From positions 124,001 to 188,000 of the forward strand of contig CP094243.1 of the NCBI GenBank assembly GCA_022749655.1: a stretch of DNA of 64,000 nucleotides. The letters are read 5' to 3'. The DNA is from Xanthomonas phaseoli pv. phaseoli (GTDB lineage Bacteria; Pseudomonadota; Gammaproteobacteria; Xanthomonadales; Xanthomonadaceae). Below the pieces are notes generated by a model, which saw only the letters and a list, made by a program, of their open reading frames with translations, had not been told where the DNA came from and made no database searches. Shown here one piece after another: positions 29,312 to 39,659 of this stretch. Every line of letters starts with the position of its first letter. Positions within the stretch are counted from its first letter, which is position 1. A program made the translations under genes and the position numbers.

Positions 29312-30415
29312 ATGCGCATGATTCGGGTCGGCCTCATCTTCGGTGGCAAATCGGCCGAGCACGAGGTCTCGTTGCAATCGGCGCGCAATCTCCTGGATGC
29401 GCTGGACCCGCATCGCTTCGAGCCGGTGCTGATCGGTATCGACAAGCAAGGCCAGTGGCACGTCAACGACCCCGACAGCTTCCTGCTGCATGCCGACGAC
29501 CCGGCGCGCATTGCGCTGCATCGTAGCGGCCGCGGCGTAGCGCTGCTGCCGGGCGCGCAACAGCAGCAGGTGCGGCCGATCCAGCCGGAGCAGGCGCTGG
29601 CGCAGATCGATGTGGTGTTTCCCATCGTGCACGGCACCCTGGGCGAAGACGGCTCGCTGCAGGGGCTGCTGCGCATGGCCAACCTGCCGTTCGTCGGCTC
29701 CGGCGTACTCGGCTCGGCGGTCGCGATGGACAAGGACATGGCCAAGCGCGTGTTGCGCGATGCCGGGCTGGCGGTGGCGCCGTTCACCTGCTTCAACCGC
29801 CACACCGCCGCAATGGCCGATGTGGATGCGTTGATCGCGCAGTTGGGCTTGCCGCTGTTCGTCAAACCGGCCAACCAGGGCTCGTCGGTCGGCGTCAGCC
29901 AGGTGCGCAGCGCCGATCAGTTCTCCGCTGCACTCGCCCTGGCCTTGGCCTACGACCACAAGGTGCTGGTGGAAGCGGCCATTGCCGGGCGCGAAATCGA
30001 ATGTGCCGTGCTGGGCAACGATGCGCCCCAAGCCAGCGTCTGTGGCGAAGTGGTGGTGCATGATGCGTTCTATTCGTACGAAACCAAATACATCAGCGAA
30101 CACGGTGCGGAGATCGTGATCCCGGCTGACATCGATGCGCAGACCCAGCAGCGCATCCAGCAAGTCGCGGTGCAGGCCTACCAGGCGCTGGACTGTGCAG
30201 GCATGGCACGCGTGGACGTGTTCCTGTGCGCCGATGGACGCATCGTGATCAACGAGGTCAACACGCTGCCGGGCTTCACCCGCATCAGCATGTATCCAAA
30301 ATTATGGCAGGCAAGCGGGCTGGACTATCGCAGCCTGATCACGCGGTTGATCGAGCTCGCACTACAGCGGCATGCCGAGGACCACTTGCTGCGCAGTGCG
30401 GTCCAACCGCAGTGA
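29312..30415 (+). CDS. ddl: D-alanine--D-alanine ligase (DdlA type)
   Basis: 367 residues. It joins two D-Ala using ATP to supply the peptidoglycan stem. Features are [20 protein letters not shown] at the N-terminus, the ATP-grasp core ([18 protein letters not shown]), [13 protein letters not shown] and the metal-binding [19 protein letters not shown]. The length is typical of the DdlA subgroup. AGGAGCAG precedes the ATG. The stop overlaps the start of a GNAT gene. It lies outside the mur/fts cluster. Confidence 0.94.
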   Translation: MRMIRVGLIFGGKSAEHEVSLQSARNLLDALDPHRFEPVLIGIDKQGQWHVNDPDSFLLHADDPARIALHRSGRGVALLPGAQQQQVRPIQPEQALAQIDVVFPIVHGTLGEDGSLQGLLRMANLPFVGSGVLGSAVAMDKDMAKRVLRDAGLAVAPFTCFNRHTAAMADVDALIAQLGLPLFVKPANQGSSVGVSQVRSADQFSAALALALAYDHKVLVEAAIAGREIECAVLGNDAPQASVCGEVVVHDAFYSYETKYISEHGAEIVIPADIDAQTQQRIQQVAVQAYQALDCAGMARVDVFLCADGRIVINEVNTLPGFTRISMYPKLWQASGLDYRSLITRLIELALQRHAEDHLLRSAVQPQ

Positions 30416-30893
30416 TGGCGCTGCCGCCACGACATGCCGTACCGCCGCACGACCACGACGCGGCGCTTGCGCTCAACAACGCCGATGCCACCGCTTGTCT
30501 TTGCCCGATTCGATGGCCTCGCCGCGTTGCTGGCCATGGCCTGGCACATCCGTATCGCCGCGCCGGCTGACGGCTTGCTGCTCGCGCTGGATCAGGATGC
30601 AACGTGCCACTGCGAACTTCGCGTGGACGGCCGATCGCATTGCACACTTCGTGGAAGTCGATCGCATCGTGATCGCCGCACCCGCACGTCGGCGCGGTCT
30701 TGCCACGCAGTTGCATGGCGAACTCATCCGCCAGTCGCGTGCAGCAGGACAGCGGCTGCTGGTGTGCGAGGTCGATCCGAGGCCTGCCAAAACCGCCTTC
30801 AGCGCGCTGCATTGGTCACCGGAATTTGCTGCGATCGGCGATGCCGTGCTGGCCCATGGAAAGCACGTGCGGTCTAAGGGAAAACAGCGGTAA
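30415..30893 (+). pseudogene. GNAT acetyltransferase, broken into three frames
   Basis: Starting at the ATG that overlaps the ddl stop, conserved GNAT-like sequence passes through three frames. It begins AALALNNADAT, continues FARFDGLAALLAMAWHIRIA with LLLALDQDA, and ends ADRIAHFVEVDRIVIAAPA then RRRGLATQLHGELIRQSRA, which includes the acetyl-CoA P-loop. Shifts fall near 30485 and 30605. The reconstructed protein of about 160 residues would be an N-acetyltransferase of unknown substrate, probably co-transcribed with ddl. Exact repair points are uncertain. Confidence 0.7.
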
Positions 30894-30926
30894 TCAGCCG
30901 AAATTCGGGCACATGCTGCCACAACG

Positions 30927-30962
30927 CACAGGGCCCGCGTCCTTGCGGACGCGGGCCCTGTG
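30927..30962. terminator. GC-rich hairpin between convergent genes
   Basis: A perfect 16-bp stem (30927-30942 with 30947-30962) and a TTGC loop lie between the convergent GNAT and DUF1328 genes. There is no T-run, but the position and stability suggest a shared transcription stop. Confidence 0.6.
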
Positions 30963-31008
30963 AGCGCCAACCGGCAGCGCCGCTGCCGTGACGGATCGCA
31001 GCGAAGCG

Positions 31009-31167
31009 TTATACCTTGCCGCGACGGAACATCGAGATCACTGCCAGGATCAAGAACACCACGAACAGGATCCAGGCGATGTTGGTCGCCGCACCGGCGA
31101 TACCGCTAAAGCCCAGCACAGCAGCGATGATGGCGATGACGAAAAAGATGATGGCGTAATGCAGCAT
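31009..31167 (-). CDS. DUF1328 (YtjA-like) small membrane protein
   Basis: 52 residues, mostly two hydrophobic helices: [20 protein letters not shown], then [19 protein letters not shown], ending FRRGKV. It matches the DUF1328/YtjA family of small inner-membrane proteins, often stress-induced and of unknown function. The ATG at 31167 and stop at 31009 give the normal length. It lies 63 nt beyond the oleD stop on the same strand. Confidence 0.88.
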   Translation of the reverse strand: MLHYAIIFFVIAIIAAVLGFSGIAGAATNIAWILFVVFLILAVISMFRRGKV

Positions 31168-31230
31168 GGCAAGGTATCCAAAGTTGTCGTGCCGAATCGG
31201 CGCAGACGTATCTTGTGGATATGCCGGTCT

Positions 31231-32241
31231 TTATCCGGTGATGGCGATGTCGTTGGAAGATGAGGATCGCAGCCGTTGCAGACCTTCGTCGATGCTGACG
31301 CGCGGTACGTAGCCGAAGTCGCGACGTGCCGGCTCCATGCTGTACCAATGCGGCGTACACAGCTGTTCTACCAGAAAACGGGTCAACGGCACCTCGCCTG
31401 GCAGACGCAACAGTGGCCATAGCGTTTCGCAGACCGCGCCAATGCGGTAGGCGGTGTTGAACGACAACGAACGCGTGACTGCCGGCGCACCCACCGCAGC
31501 CAGCAGGCGATTGAGCAACTCGCGCATCGGCAGCGGTTCGCCATTGGAAATGAAGTACGCCTTGCCTGCGCAAGCAGCGCCCACGGCAAGGTGCTCGAAC
31601 GCATCGAAATGCGCCTGCGCGGCGTTGTCGATGTACGTGCTGTCGACCAGATTGCTGCCATCGCCGACCATGCGCAGCCGCCCGGCACGCGCACGCGCTG
31701 CCAGGCGCGGCAGCAAATGATTGTCGCCCGGCCCCCAGATCAGGCGCGGTCGCAGTGCCACTGTCGCCAACTGGGCGCCGTTGGCGGCCAGTACTGCACG
31801 TTCGGCGATGGCCTTGGTCGCCGCGTAGGCGGCGCGCAGATTGTCGCCATACGGCACTTCATCGGCACCGAGTCCTTCCACCGGGTTGGTGGCGCGATGG
31901 GTGACGCTGGGCGTGGAGGTATAGATCAACCGCGGCACGCCATTGGCGCGACAGGCCTCGATCACGTTCTGCGTGCCCACCACATTGGCCTGGTGATAGC
32001 TGTCGTAACTGCCCCAGGCGCCGGCCTTGGCAGCATTGTGGAATACCGCATCGATCCCGGCGAAGGCATGCCGCACCGCTTGCGGGTCGGCCAGGTCGCC
32101 GCGGATCTGGCCCACGCCCAGGTGTTGCAGCACCGGGTAATCGCCGCGCTGAAAGCTCACCACCTCGTGCCCACGCGCGCGCAGGCCGCGGCACAACGCC
32201 TGGCCAAGAAAGCCGCCACCACCGGTCACCAATACCTTCAT
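31231..32241 (-). CDS. oleD: OleD, NAD(P)-dependent 2-alkyl-3-ketoalkanoate reductase
   Basis: 336 residues, an extended SDR (epimerase/3-beta-HSD-like). The Rossmann motif is GGGGFLGQ at the N-terminus and the catalytic YxxxK is in [14 protein letters not shown]. In the olefin pathway it reduces the beta-ketoacid made by OleA to a beta-hydroxy acid. The start at 32241 ([10 protein letters not shown]) is clear. In this sequence the upstream oleC frame reads through into oleD without a stop, but the linking 80 residues are Arg/Cys-rich and look non-coding. Confidence 0.93.
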   Translation of the reverse strand: MKVLVTGGGGFLGQALCRGLRARGHEVVSFQRGDYPVLQHLGVGQIRGDLADPQAVRHAFAGIDAVFHNAAKAGAWGSYDSYHQANVVGTQNVIEACRANGVPRLIYTSTPSVTHRATNPVEGLGADEVPYGDNLRAAYAATKAIAERAVLAANGAQLATVALRPRLIWGPGDNHLLPRLAARARAGRLRMVGDGSNLVDSTYIDNAAQAHFDAFEHLAVGAACAGKAYFISNGEPLPMRELLNRLLAAVGAPAVTRSLSFNTAYRIGAVCETLWPLLRLPGEVPLTRFLVEQLCTPHWYSMEPARRDFGYVPRVSIDEGLQRLRSSSSNDIAITG

Positions 32242-32480
32242 CGCACCACACCTCGCCTCTGAGGGACGACACCATAGCCGGCCACACCCGACTTGGCGAT
32301 CTTGCCTCGACGCGCGGCCATGCAATCTGCCGCAGGCGACCCGAAGCGACCAACGCACATTGCGCCTGATGTCCGGCGCAGTGTGCAGTGCTCGGAATCG
32401 ATCGCTCGCACACCGCGATTTCTGAGCGCGATTTCTGAGTGGGCCATCCACGCCCGCCCACCACTGCGCGCGCCCTGTGG

Positions 32481-34170
32481 TCAGCCGCTCTTTCTGCAGC
32501 TGCTGCGCTGCCCACACCGCCAGCGTTTCGCGGCCGATCTTGGCGTTATGGCGGATATCCACCGGAAAGCCCGGATGGCACAGGAAATCGGCGATGCCGG
32601 CGGTGAGCGGATGCGCAGCAGCGGTACTGCGCAGCTGCTGCCTGAAGTCCTCCTGCTCCATCGGGCTGGACATCCAGGCGTAGGCGTCCGGTTCGTAGCA
32701 CAGCACCGGACGCTGCCGGCCCCTCTCGCCCACGCCCACCAGCGCGCTGCGCCCCATACCGGGTAGCGCATTGAAGATCTGCTCCACCTGCTCGGTGTAC
32801 ATCGGGCCTTGCGCGGTTTCCACGCGCTGGGTCTTGCGCCCACAGAACCACAAGCGTCCCTCGGCATCGAAATACCCCACATCGCCCATGCGGTGCACGA
32901 TGCGCTCGTTGCCATCGCCGCAACGTTCGCGGATCTTGGCGATGCGCGTGGCCGCATCGCGGTTGAAATAGGTGTCGGTGGCGGTGGGGCCGGCCACGGT
33001 GATCTCGCCGACCTCGCCCGTCGCCAGTTCGCGCACGCCGCTCCAGTCGGCAATGGCCGCATCGTCAATCGCAATGATGCGCACCTGGTTGGGCGGCACC
33101 ACATGGCCCACGCAGGTGCCGGCACCGGCTTCCGTGGCGCTGCGCGTCGCTTCCAGGGTGCGGCCTTCGATCGCGGCCACCGGCAGGCACTCGGTGGCGC
33201 CGTACGGGGTCCAGAACTGCGCATCGGCCGGCAGCAGCGCGCGGATCTTGGCCACCACATCCGGCGGCACCGGCGCACCGGCCGAAGTGGCCAGGCGCAC
33301 GTTGGGAAGCGGCTGGCCATACTCGGCCAGCACGCGCATCAAGGCGGGCGAACCGAACAACTGGGTGACGCCAAAGCGCGCGATCGCATCATGCAACTTG
33401 CGCGGGTCGGCGCTGCCCGGGCGCGTCGGGTCCATGTCCGGAATCACCGAGGTCAGCCCCAGCGCGGGGTCGAACAAGGCAAATGGCGGGAACGTCGGCA
33501 AGTCCACGCCGCCGGGCTGCATACCGAAGGCATTACGCAGCAATTCGATCTGCCCGACAAAATGCCGGTGCCGGTAGACCACGCCCTTGGGCACGCCGGT
33601 AGAGCCGCTGGTGAACAGGATCGCCGCCACATCGTCGGGCGCGGTGTCGGCCAACTGGCTGCCTGCGCCGGCGCCATCGCGCTCTACACGTGCCAGCGTG
33701 ACTCCGCCCCAGCCGTAAGGTCCGCCGACGGTGACGATCTGCTTTGCCGAGCGCGCCCAGCGCAACAGGCGACGCGCCAGCTGCGCCAGCGCAATGCCGA
33801 TAAACGCCTGCGGCTGCGCTTCGTCCAGACATTGCTTGAGCGCGCGCTTGTCGATGCCCGGGTCCACCAGCACCGGCACCGCACCGGCCTTGAACAAGGC
33901 GAACATCAGCAAAAAGAATTCCGGCGACGGCCGTACCATCACCACCGCACGCGCGCCGCGCCCGATGCCGTGGCGTGCCAGTCCGGCGGCAATCGCATCG
34001 CTGCGCGTATCCAGCTCGGCATAGCTCAAGGTCACATCGTAGGCGGCAAACCCGTTGGCGCCGCGACCGCCCGGGCAGCGGATGGCGATCTGGTCGGGGC
34101 GCTCGCGCGCCAGTTGCGGAAGGGTGGCCGCGATATTGCAGAGGGTCGTCATTGGCGCATTATCACCCAT
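32481..34170 (-). CDS. oleC: OleC, AMP-dependent beta-lactone synthetase
   Basis: About 562 residues of an acyl-adenylate-forming enzyme that converts beta-hydroxy acids to beta-lactones. The ATP-binding signature is [19 protein letters not shown]. Further motifs are [24 protein letters not shown] and the C-terminal AKIGRE with its catalytic Lys. As given, the frame has no stop before oleD. Removing one base from the A-run (plus-strand TTT at 32491-32493) would end the protein LQKSG at a TGA (32481-32483), so one inserted base is suspected. Starts at 34170 or at 34152 ([10 protein letters not shown]) are both possible. Confidence 0.9.
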
Positions 34171-34477
34171 GCACCAATGCCGCCGGCCGCCTGCAGGCTA
34201 CCTGGAGACAACGCGCGGCGCAGGGGGAGGCAAGCGCGGCTCACCATCGCACGGCGCCCATGACGCATCGATGCGCGACAGTGGCCGACCCGATCGCGGC
34301 AATAGGTTCGCAGCGCATGCCAGAGCGCGACGGCACGCGTGGAGCCCCGCGTCCCCAGGCATGGCGGCGCATCTGAATCGCTAACCGGCCACCGCAGCAC
34401 GCTACTTGTATCACGGCGCGGTTCGGTCAAAATGCCGCGCTTCCCACGCGATTTCGCCGCGCCAGGCCCGGCATTCC

Positions 34478-34861
34478 ATGGCACACCCCTGCCTTACCTG
34501 CGGCGCCTGCTGCGCCTATTTCCGCGTCAGTTTCCATTGGAGCGAGGCCGATCCTGCATTGGGCGGCAGGGTGCCGATCGAGCTGACCGAGGCGCTACGC
34601 ACGCATGAGCGGGTGATGCGCGGCACCTCGCAATCGCAGCCGCGCTGCATTGCGCTGGACGCAGACATCGGGCGCTACAGCCGCTGCAGCATCCACGACC
34701 GCCGCCCGTCGTCCTGCGCGGCCGTGCCGGCCTCGCTGGAATTCGGACAGCGCAGTGCGCAATGCGATAAATCGCGCCTGGCGCACGGCCTGCACGCGCT
34801 GACCGATGCCGATTGGGTCGGCGTGGACGACGCGCAACGCAATCCGCTGCCGCCGGTGTAA
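34478..34861 (+). CDS. YkgJ-family cysteine-cluster protein
   Basis: 127 residues, starting MAHPCLTCGACCAYFRV. The CxxCxxCC cluster and the later CSIHDRRPSSCAAVPAS form the zinc/iron-chelating YkgJ (UPF0153) signature. The function is unknown. It lies on the opposite strand to the ole genes, between oleC and oleB, and in my recollection accompanies the cluster in related strains. Confidence 0.87.
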   Translation: MAHPCLTCGACCAYFRVSFHWSEADPALGGRVPIELTEALRTHERVMRGTSQSQPRCIALDADIGRYSRCSIHDRRPSSCAAVPASLEFGQRSAQCDKSRLAHGLHALTDADWVGVDDAQRNPLPPV

Positions 34862-35013
34862 GACGTAGCGCAGCACCTGTGTCGTGCTCGCAACAGCGTC
34901 GGCAGGCAGATGACCCAGATGTCCGGTGCGCTGCATCGGATGTCGATGCAGTCATTGCAGTCATTGCGTGCGGTGAGCTGACGTGTCCCCGCACGCTGTG
35001 CCGGCGCGATGCG

Positions 35014-35915
35014 CTACAGCCGATTGCGCTCCAGAAACGCGCGAATCGCCGGCACCAGCACCTCATGCTTGTCTTCCAGCACATAGTGATTGGCATCGTC
35101 GAATGCAGTCACTTCGGCCTGTGGCAATGCCTTGCGAAAGCCGGCCAGGAAGTGCTTGTCGAAACAGATGTCGCGCAGGCCCCAGGCAATGAAGGCCGGG
35201 CGATCGGCGAACGTAGGCAGCGCCTGCGCCGAGCGCTCCAGCAACGACCACCCCTTGTCGGCCGGCGACAGCGGAATATCCTGCATGAAGCGGATGGTGG
35301 AGATGCGATTGCGCCAGTTGTTGTATGGCGCCACATACGCACGACGCACTGCTGCCGGCATCCGCCGCGACACGCCTAGCCACGAAGCGCCGGACGAGAA
35401 CGCATTGAACGTGCGGATGAACCACTCGCCCAGCCGCCAGTGCCGGCCCATCGCAATCTGCCATGGCATCGGTTTTTCCGCCGGCAGCGGGAACGCGGCC
35501 GTGTTGGTGATGACCAGCCGCTTGACCTGCGCGTGATGCGACAACGCCCAGCCGAAACCGATCATGCCGCCCCAATCGTGGACTGCCAGCGCGACGGGCC
35601 CGGTAATGCCCAAATGCCGCAACAAGGTGTCCAGATCGTCCACGCGCGATTGCAGCGTGTAGTCATAACGCGGCTGCGCGTCGGGTGCATCGTCCGGCTT
35701 GTCGGACAAGCCCATGCCGATGTGATCGGGCACGATGCAGCGGTAGCGATCGGACAGGCCGCTCACCAGATGCCGCCACAAATAGCTCCACGACGGATTG
35801 CCGTGCAGCATGACAACCACCTCGCCATCGCGCGGGCCTTCGTCCAGATACGACATCGCAACGCCGGGTCGCACCTCAAGGCGCTTGGGGTGAAGGGATA
35901 GCCGGGGTAGTTCAT
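35014..35915 (-). CDS. oleB: OleB, alpha/beta-hydrolase (beta-lactone decarboxylase)
   Basis: About 300 residues, of the haloalkane-dehalogenase-like alpha/beta-hydrolase type, which decarboxylates the OleC beta-lactone to a cis-olefin. The nucleophile Asp lies in AVHDWGGMIGFGW, the oxyanion segment is LHGNPSWSY and the C-terminal His is in DANHYVLEDKHEVLVP. The likely start is the ATG at 35915 (MNYPGYPFTP). To keep that frame one C must be restored in the run at 35887-35890. As given, the open frame instead begins at a GTG at 35952 with unlikely residues. Confidence 0.9.
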
Positions 35916-36054
35916 GCAAAACGTATCCGATGTGGTTCAAGAGGGTCTGCACGGCTCAGGCGCTGACCTGGCGCATGTACGGCAACGGCTTCGCGCATGT
36001 CGACAAGCTCCAGCAAGACAGGCGATGCAAGCTCACTGCTTTGCTTACTTGGCA

Positions 36055-37173
36055 TCAGTGCTGGATTCTTTGCGGCAACGCATAACGCTGCGCTGCATGC
36101 GCATTGTCGGACAACAGGCGCAGATACGCCGGATGTAGGAACAATTTCTCTTTCCCCATGCGCTGCTCGTGCAGTACGCCGATGTCCACCAAGTCGCGAA
36201 GATAACGCGCTGCAGTTTCGCGCTTGGCGATACCGGCATCCACTACGTTTTGAATGCGGCAGTAAGGTTGGCTGAAAAGCACATCCACCAGCTCACGGCT
36301 GTAGGTTTTCGGGCGCTCGGCGCGAACCCACTCACATGCCCGCTCATGCAGTTGGCGAATGGCCTCGATCTTGGCGCCGGTCCAGCGTGCGGTATCGGCA
36401 ACCGCATCCAGCATGTAAGCGACCCATTCGGCCCATGCGCCGTCGCGCGTGACGGCCAGCAGCAAGCGGTAGTAATCCGCCTTGCGCTCGATGATGTAAC
36501 GCGACAGGTACAGCACAGGTTGGTCCAGCAGATCCTGCTCGACCAACATCAGAAGATTGAGCACACGTCCAGTACGCCCATTGCCGTCGGTGAACGGATG
36601 GATAGCCTCGAATTGATAGTGCGCCACAGCCATGCGAATCAATGGATCGATCTCGGGCGCCTCATGGATGAAGCGCTCCCAGTTGGCCAGCTTCTTCCGT
36701 AACACCGCTTCGCCGACCGGAGGCGTATAGATCACGTCACCGGTCTGCTGATTGGCCAATGCCGTGCCAGGTACGCGCCGCACCTGCATTTCTGCATTCT
36801 TGATGCGAGTGCACACGATCTCTGCGGTGCGGGTGGAGAGCGGGCGCGTACGCAGCGAAACAAAGCCCTCCTGCAATGCAGTGCGATAGCGCAAGGCTTC
36901 TCGCGTTGCTGGATTGGCGGCGTCTTGATGCTCGGCGTAACGAAACAGCTCATCCGTGGTGGTGACGATGTTCTCGATCTCCGAACTCGCCTGTGCTTCC
37001 AGGATGGGAATGGTATTGATCAACACAGACGGGTTTGGCAGATGTCCGGTGGCCTGGCGAAGCGATGCCAATGCCTTGTGTGCCTCGATGCACGCCTTGA
37101 GCAATCCCCGGGTTTCAAGCTCCACCGCAGGCGGCAACGGAGGCAGATCGTTATACGGACGCTGGGGATCCAT
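36055..37173 (-). CDS. Fic-family protein, class II
   Basis: 372 residues. The Fic motif HPFTDGNGRTGR lies at 192-203, so AMP (or another nucleotide) transfer to target hydroxyls is expected. An N-terminal inhibitory helix motif of the (S/T)xxxE(G/N) type reads SSEIEN at 63-68, with Glu67 as the inhibitory residue: the hallmark of class II (intramolecularly inhibited) Fic proteins. An N-terminal DUF4172-like region and a C-terminal winged-helix-like region (NVVDAGIAKRETAARYLRDL) complete it. It lies between oleA and oleB on the same strand although it has no known role in olefin synthesis. No separate antitoxin gene is seen, as expected for class II. The target is unknown. Confidence 0.92.
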   Translation of the reverse strand: MDPQRPYNDLPPLPPAVELETRGLLKACIEAHKALASLRQATGHLPNPSVLINTIPILEAQASSEIENIVTTTDELFRYAEHQDAANPATREALRYRTALQEGFVSLRTRPLSTRTAEIVCTRIKNAEMQVRRVPGTALANQQTGDVIYTPPVGEAVLRKKLANWERFIHEAPEIDPLIRMAVAHYQFEAIHPFTDGNGRTGRVLNLLMLVEQDLLDQPVLYLSRYIIERKADYYRLLLAVTRDGAWAEWVAYMLDAVADTARWTGAKIEAIRQLHERACEWVRAERPKTYSRELVDVLFSQPYCRIQNVVDAGIAKRETAARYLRDLVDIGVLHEQRMGKEKLFLHPAYLRLLSDNAHAAQRYALPQRIQH

Positions 37174-37344
37174 GCGATGCGCTCATGTCGATAGAATCGA
37201 CATGATGCCAGCGACATGTCGAAAAATATGGAATCTCATACGCGATGAGACTGCCATCGGCGCAATCAGCGCCTGGAATGGGATGCGACGAGGCAATTGC
37301 ACGCTACTAAAGCGGCCATCCTATCTCTGGATGGCCGTGCGGCT

Positions 37345-38361
37345 TTACCAAACCACTTCCGCCATCGAGCAATTCAGGCCCGAGCCAATGCCCAGCAGCG
37401 CGATGCGGTCGCCCTTCTTCAGGCGCCCGAGCTCCTTGAGCTTGCTCAGCACGATCGGCACCGAGGCCGGACCGATGTTGCCGTGCTCGCCGAAGATGGT
37501 CATGACCTTGGCCGGGTCGATGCCGAACGACTTGACGAAGGCGGCGGTGTGCGGGCGGCTGACTTGGTGGATGACGAACTGGTCCAGCTCGTCCACCGCC
37601 CAGCCCAGCACCTGCCTGGCGGCCATGAAGGTCTTCTGGGCCAGCTTGATGCCTTCGATCAGCAGCAGGCGGGTATCGGTGACCATGCGGTCCAGGTTGC
37701 CCCGGCACAGCTTGTTCCACTCGGTGGCCGAGCGGGTCACGCCGCCCTTGTAGCGCGGCGCGTCGGGCACCAGCTCGGTGCGCGCCATGACCATGGCTGC
37801 TGCACCGCACCCCAGGGTCAGCGCGGCAAGTTCATTGCGGAACTCCTCCTCGGTGACATCCGGCGAGGTCATGCGCTCAAGGGTTTTTTCGTAGACCAGG
37901 TTGGCCGTCTCGCCATCCACGACCAAGGCATAGTCGATCTCGCCGCGCTCGAGCATGCGCGCGGCGATGTCCATGCCGTTGATGAAGGCAAGGCAGGCGT
38001 TGGCCACGTCGAAGGTGACGCAGTGGTCGCCCACGCCCAGGTTGCCGGACACGATGGACGCCGTGGACGGCTCCAGGTAGTCGCGGCTTACCGAGGTATT
38101 GACCAGCAAGCCGATCTTCTCGATGCCGATACCGGCATCGATCAGCGCCTTGCGCGCGGCCTGGGTGGCGGCGTCCGATGCCTGGACATCCTGGTCCCAC
38201 AAGCGCCGTGCATGGATACCGGCAACATCGCCCAACACGTCGGTCTTGATCCCGAGACGGTCGTAGGTCGGTTGCAGGCGTTCGTTGATTTCCTTGGAAG
38301 TCAGCGTGTGCGGCGCATCAACATGCGCCAGTCCCGCGATGGAGACATTCTGGAAGAGCAT
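37345..38361 (-). CDS. oleA: OleA, thiolase-fold head-to-head condensing enzyme
   Basis: 338 residues, KAS III-like. It condenses two long-chain acyl-CoAs to a beta-ketoacid, the first step of long-chain olefin synthesis. The catalytic Cys is C123 (VANACLAFING), and the glutamate channel residue is E97 (SRDYLEPST). Published X. campestris OleA numbers these 143 and 117, a 20-residue offset from a longer N-terminus. His (VIHQVSR) and Asn (GEHGNIGPAS) complete the site. All residues are intact. Confidence 0.95.
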   Translation of the reverse strand: MLFQNVSIAGLAHVDAPHTLTSKEINERLQPTYDRLGIKTDVLGDVAGIHARRLWDQDVQASDAATQAARKALIDAGIGIEKIGLLVNTSVSRDYLEPSTASIVSGNLGVGDHCVTFDVANACLAFINGMDIAARMLERGEIDYALVVDGETANLVYEKTLERMTSPDVTEEEFRNELAALTLGCGAAAMVMARTELVPDAPRYKGGVTRSATEWNKLCRGNLDRMVTDTRLLLIEGIKLAQKTFMAARQVLGWAVDELDQFVIHQVSRPHTAAFVKSFGIDPAKVMTIFGEHGNIGPASVPIVLSKLKELGRLKKGDRIALLGIGSGLNCSMAEVVW

Positions 38362-38462
38362 CGAAGTAGCGCCATGGCGTCAGGCGAGGGGGCGCTAGTC
38401 CAGCCGCTGGCCGGTTTTACCGCATCTTTACAATTGAATCGCCTGCGCCCCAGCCCAACGGT

Positions 38463-38786
38463 TCAGCGCGACGACGGGCAGCGGAAGGCGTTGAAACGCT
38501 GGCTGCCGTCAGCCGGCTGGCCTTGCGCCTGCACCGCATTGGCGTTGGCGCCGGGGGCCTCGTTGCGCGCCAGCGTTTCCAGCTCTTCCTGCACGCGCAG
38601 TGGGTTGCGATTGTAGAAACCGACCTTGCTCTTGACCGTCACCACCACTTCGCCCTGCTGCTGACACTCCGCTGGCACAGGGCCTGCGGGCAGCACCCGC
38701 ACGCTTTTGCCGCTTTGTTCGATCGGCACCCAGGTGCACGCCGCAGTGGTGGTGGCAACCAGAACAGACAGCATCAGCACGCGCAT
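38463..38786 (-). CDS. DUF4156-like lipoprotein
   Basis: 107 residues. An N-terminal signal with TTAACTW fits a lipobox, so an envelope lipoprotein is likely. The C-terminal half (VEELETLARNEA-like, here VQEELETLARNEAPGANANA) is typical of DUF4156. The function is unknown. It is upstream of oleA on the same strand. Confidence 0.75.
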   Translation of the reverse strand: MRVLMLSVLVATTTAACTWVPIEQSGKSVRVLPAGPVPAECQQQGEVVVTVKSKVGFYNRNPLRVQEELETLARNEAPGANANAVQAQGQPADGSQRFNAFRCPSSR

Positions 38787-39171
38787 AAGTCATCACACCT
38801 GTGGGGAAAGCCGGATTGTGCCGCAGTTGCCTGCTGGCGATCCGGCGCGCCGTGGTACCCGCCATCCACCCATTCAGCGCACCGAACCGCCCTGCCGTGA
38901 GCGCTCATACCTGTCTGGCCGCGATGTCCGGCGTCCTGCAGTGCGTCCGGGTGTCCGGACGCGGACACCTTCAATTATCTAAAAACCCTTTAAAAACAAT
39001 GGTCTTTGGTTGGCACATCATTTGCTTTGCTGTATCTCGCAACCGCCGGCAGGAGATGAAACTGACTCTTCGCTGAACAAAATAAAAACCACGCAAAAGT
39101 TCTTGTGTATACCGAAACGGTGTACTACCTTACTACCACACCACAGACTAACAACACCAAGAGACCTCGCC

Positions 39172-39633
39172 ATGAAGACCCAGACCCTGCGCATCGCCCT
39201 CTCCACCGCCCTGCTCGCCGGCGCCACCCTGGCCGGGCTTGCCCAGGCCACCGGCCTGACCACCCTGGAGACCGTGCAGGTACGCCCGGCCGCCGACCAG
39301 ATCGCCCAGCAGACAGTGGAGCGCAATAGCGACATTCGCACCCTGACTGCCGTGCAAGTGCGTCCCTCGGCCGAGCAGGTGGCCGCCCTGGCCGCCGAAC
39401 AGGCTGGCCCGCGCATCGTCACCCTGGCGGCGGTGCAAGTGCGCCCTTCGGCCGAACAGCGTGCCGATCTGGTGGTGCGCAGCGCTGCCGTCAGCGCGCA
39501 GAGCGTCACCGGCCAGGCAGCTGGCGCCATCGGTGCACTGATGGGCCAGGTCGTCGTGAACCTGCCGACGCCGCAGCTGCAGCCCTCGCCGGCCGAACTG
39601 GAAGCGCTGGTCAACGCCGCCATCAGCCTTTAA
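39172..39633 (+). CDS. secreted protein with VQVRP repeats, unknown function
   Basis: 153 residues with a signal peptide (ALSTALLAGATLAGLAQA). The mature part holds three repeats of about 31-38 residues with the core TLxxVQVRPxAxQ: TVQVRPAADQ, AVQVRPSAEQ and AVQVRPSAEQ. A diverged fourth reads PTPQLQPSPAELEALVN. There are no cysteines and it is rich in Ala, Gln and Val. I do not recognise a domain. The 350-bp upstream region is AT-rich, and TACTACCTTACTACCACACC precedes the gene. It is followed by trmL after 26 nt on the same strand. Confidence 0.72.
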   Translation: MKTQTLRIALSTALLAGATLAGLAQATGLTTLETVQVRPAADQIAQQTVERNSDIRTLTAVQVRPSAEQVAALAAEQAGPRIVTLAAVQVRPSAEQRADLVVRSAAVSAQSVTGQAAGAIGALMGQVVVNLPTPQLQPSPAELEALVNAAISL

Positions 39634-39659
39634 GCACGCCCGCCGCTACACTTGCGCGC

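Noticed and set aside
26988..29321. A 777-codon plus-strand frame opposite ubiB and ubiJ
   Set aside because: Antisense shadow of two well-conserved genes, rich in His/Arg/Gln without motif.
31231..34170. OleC-OleD fusion protein
   Set aside because: The joining residues look non-coding and one base in a homopolymer would restore a stop, so it is treated as two genes.
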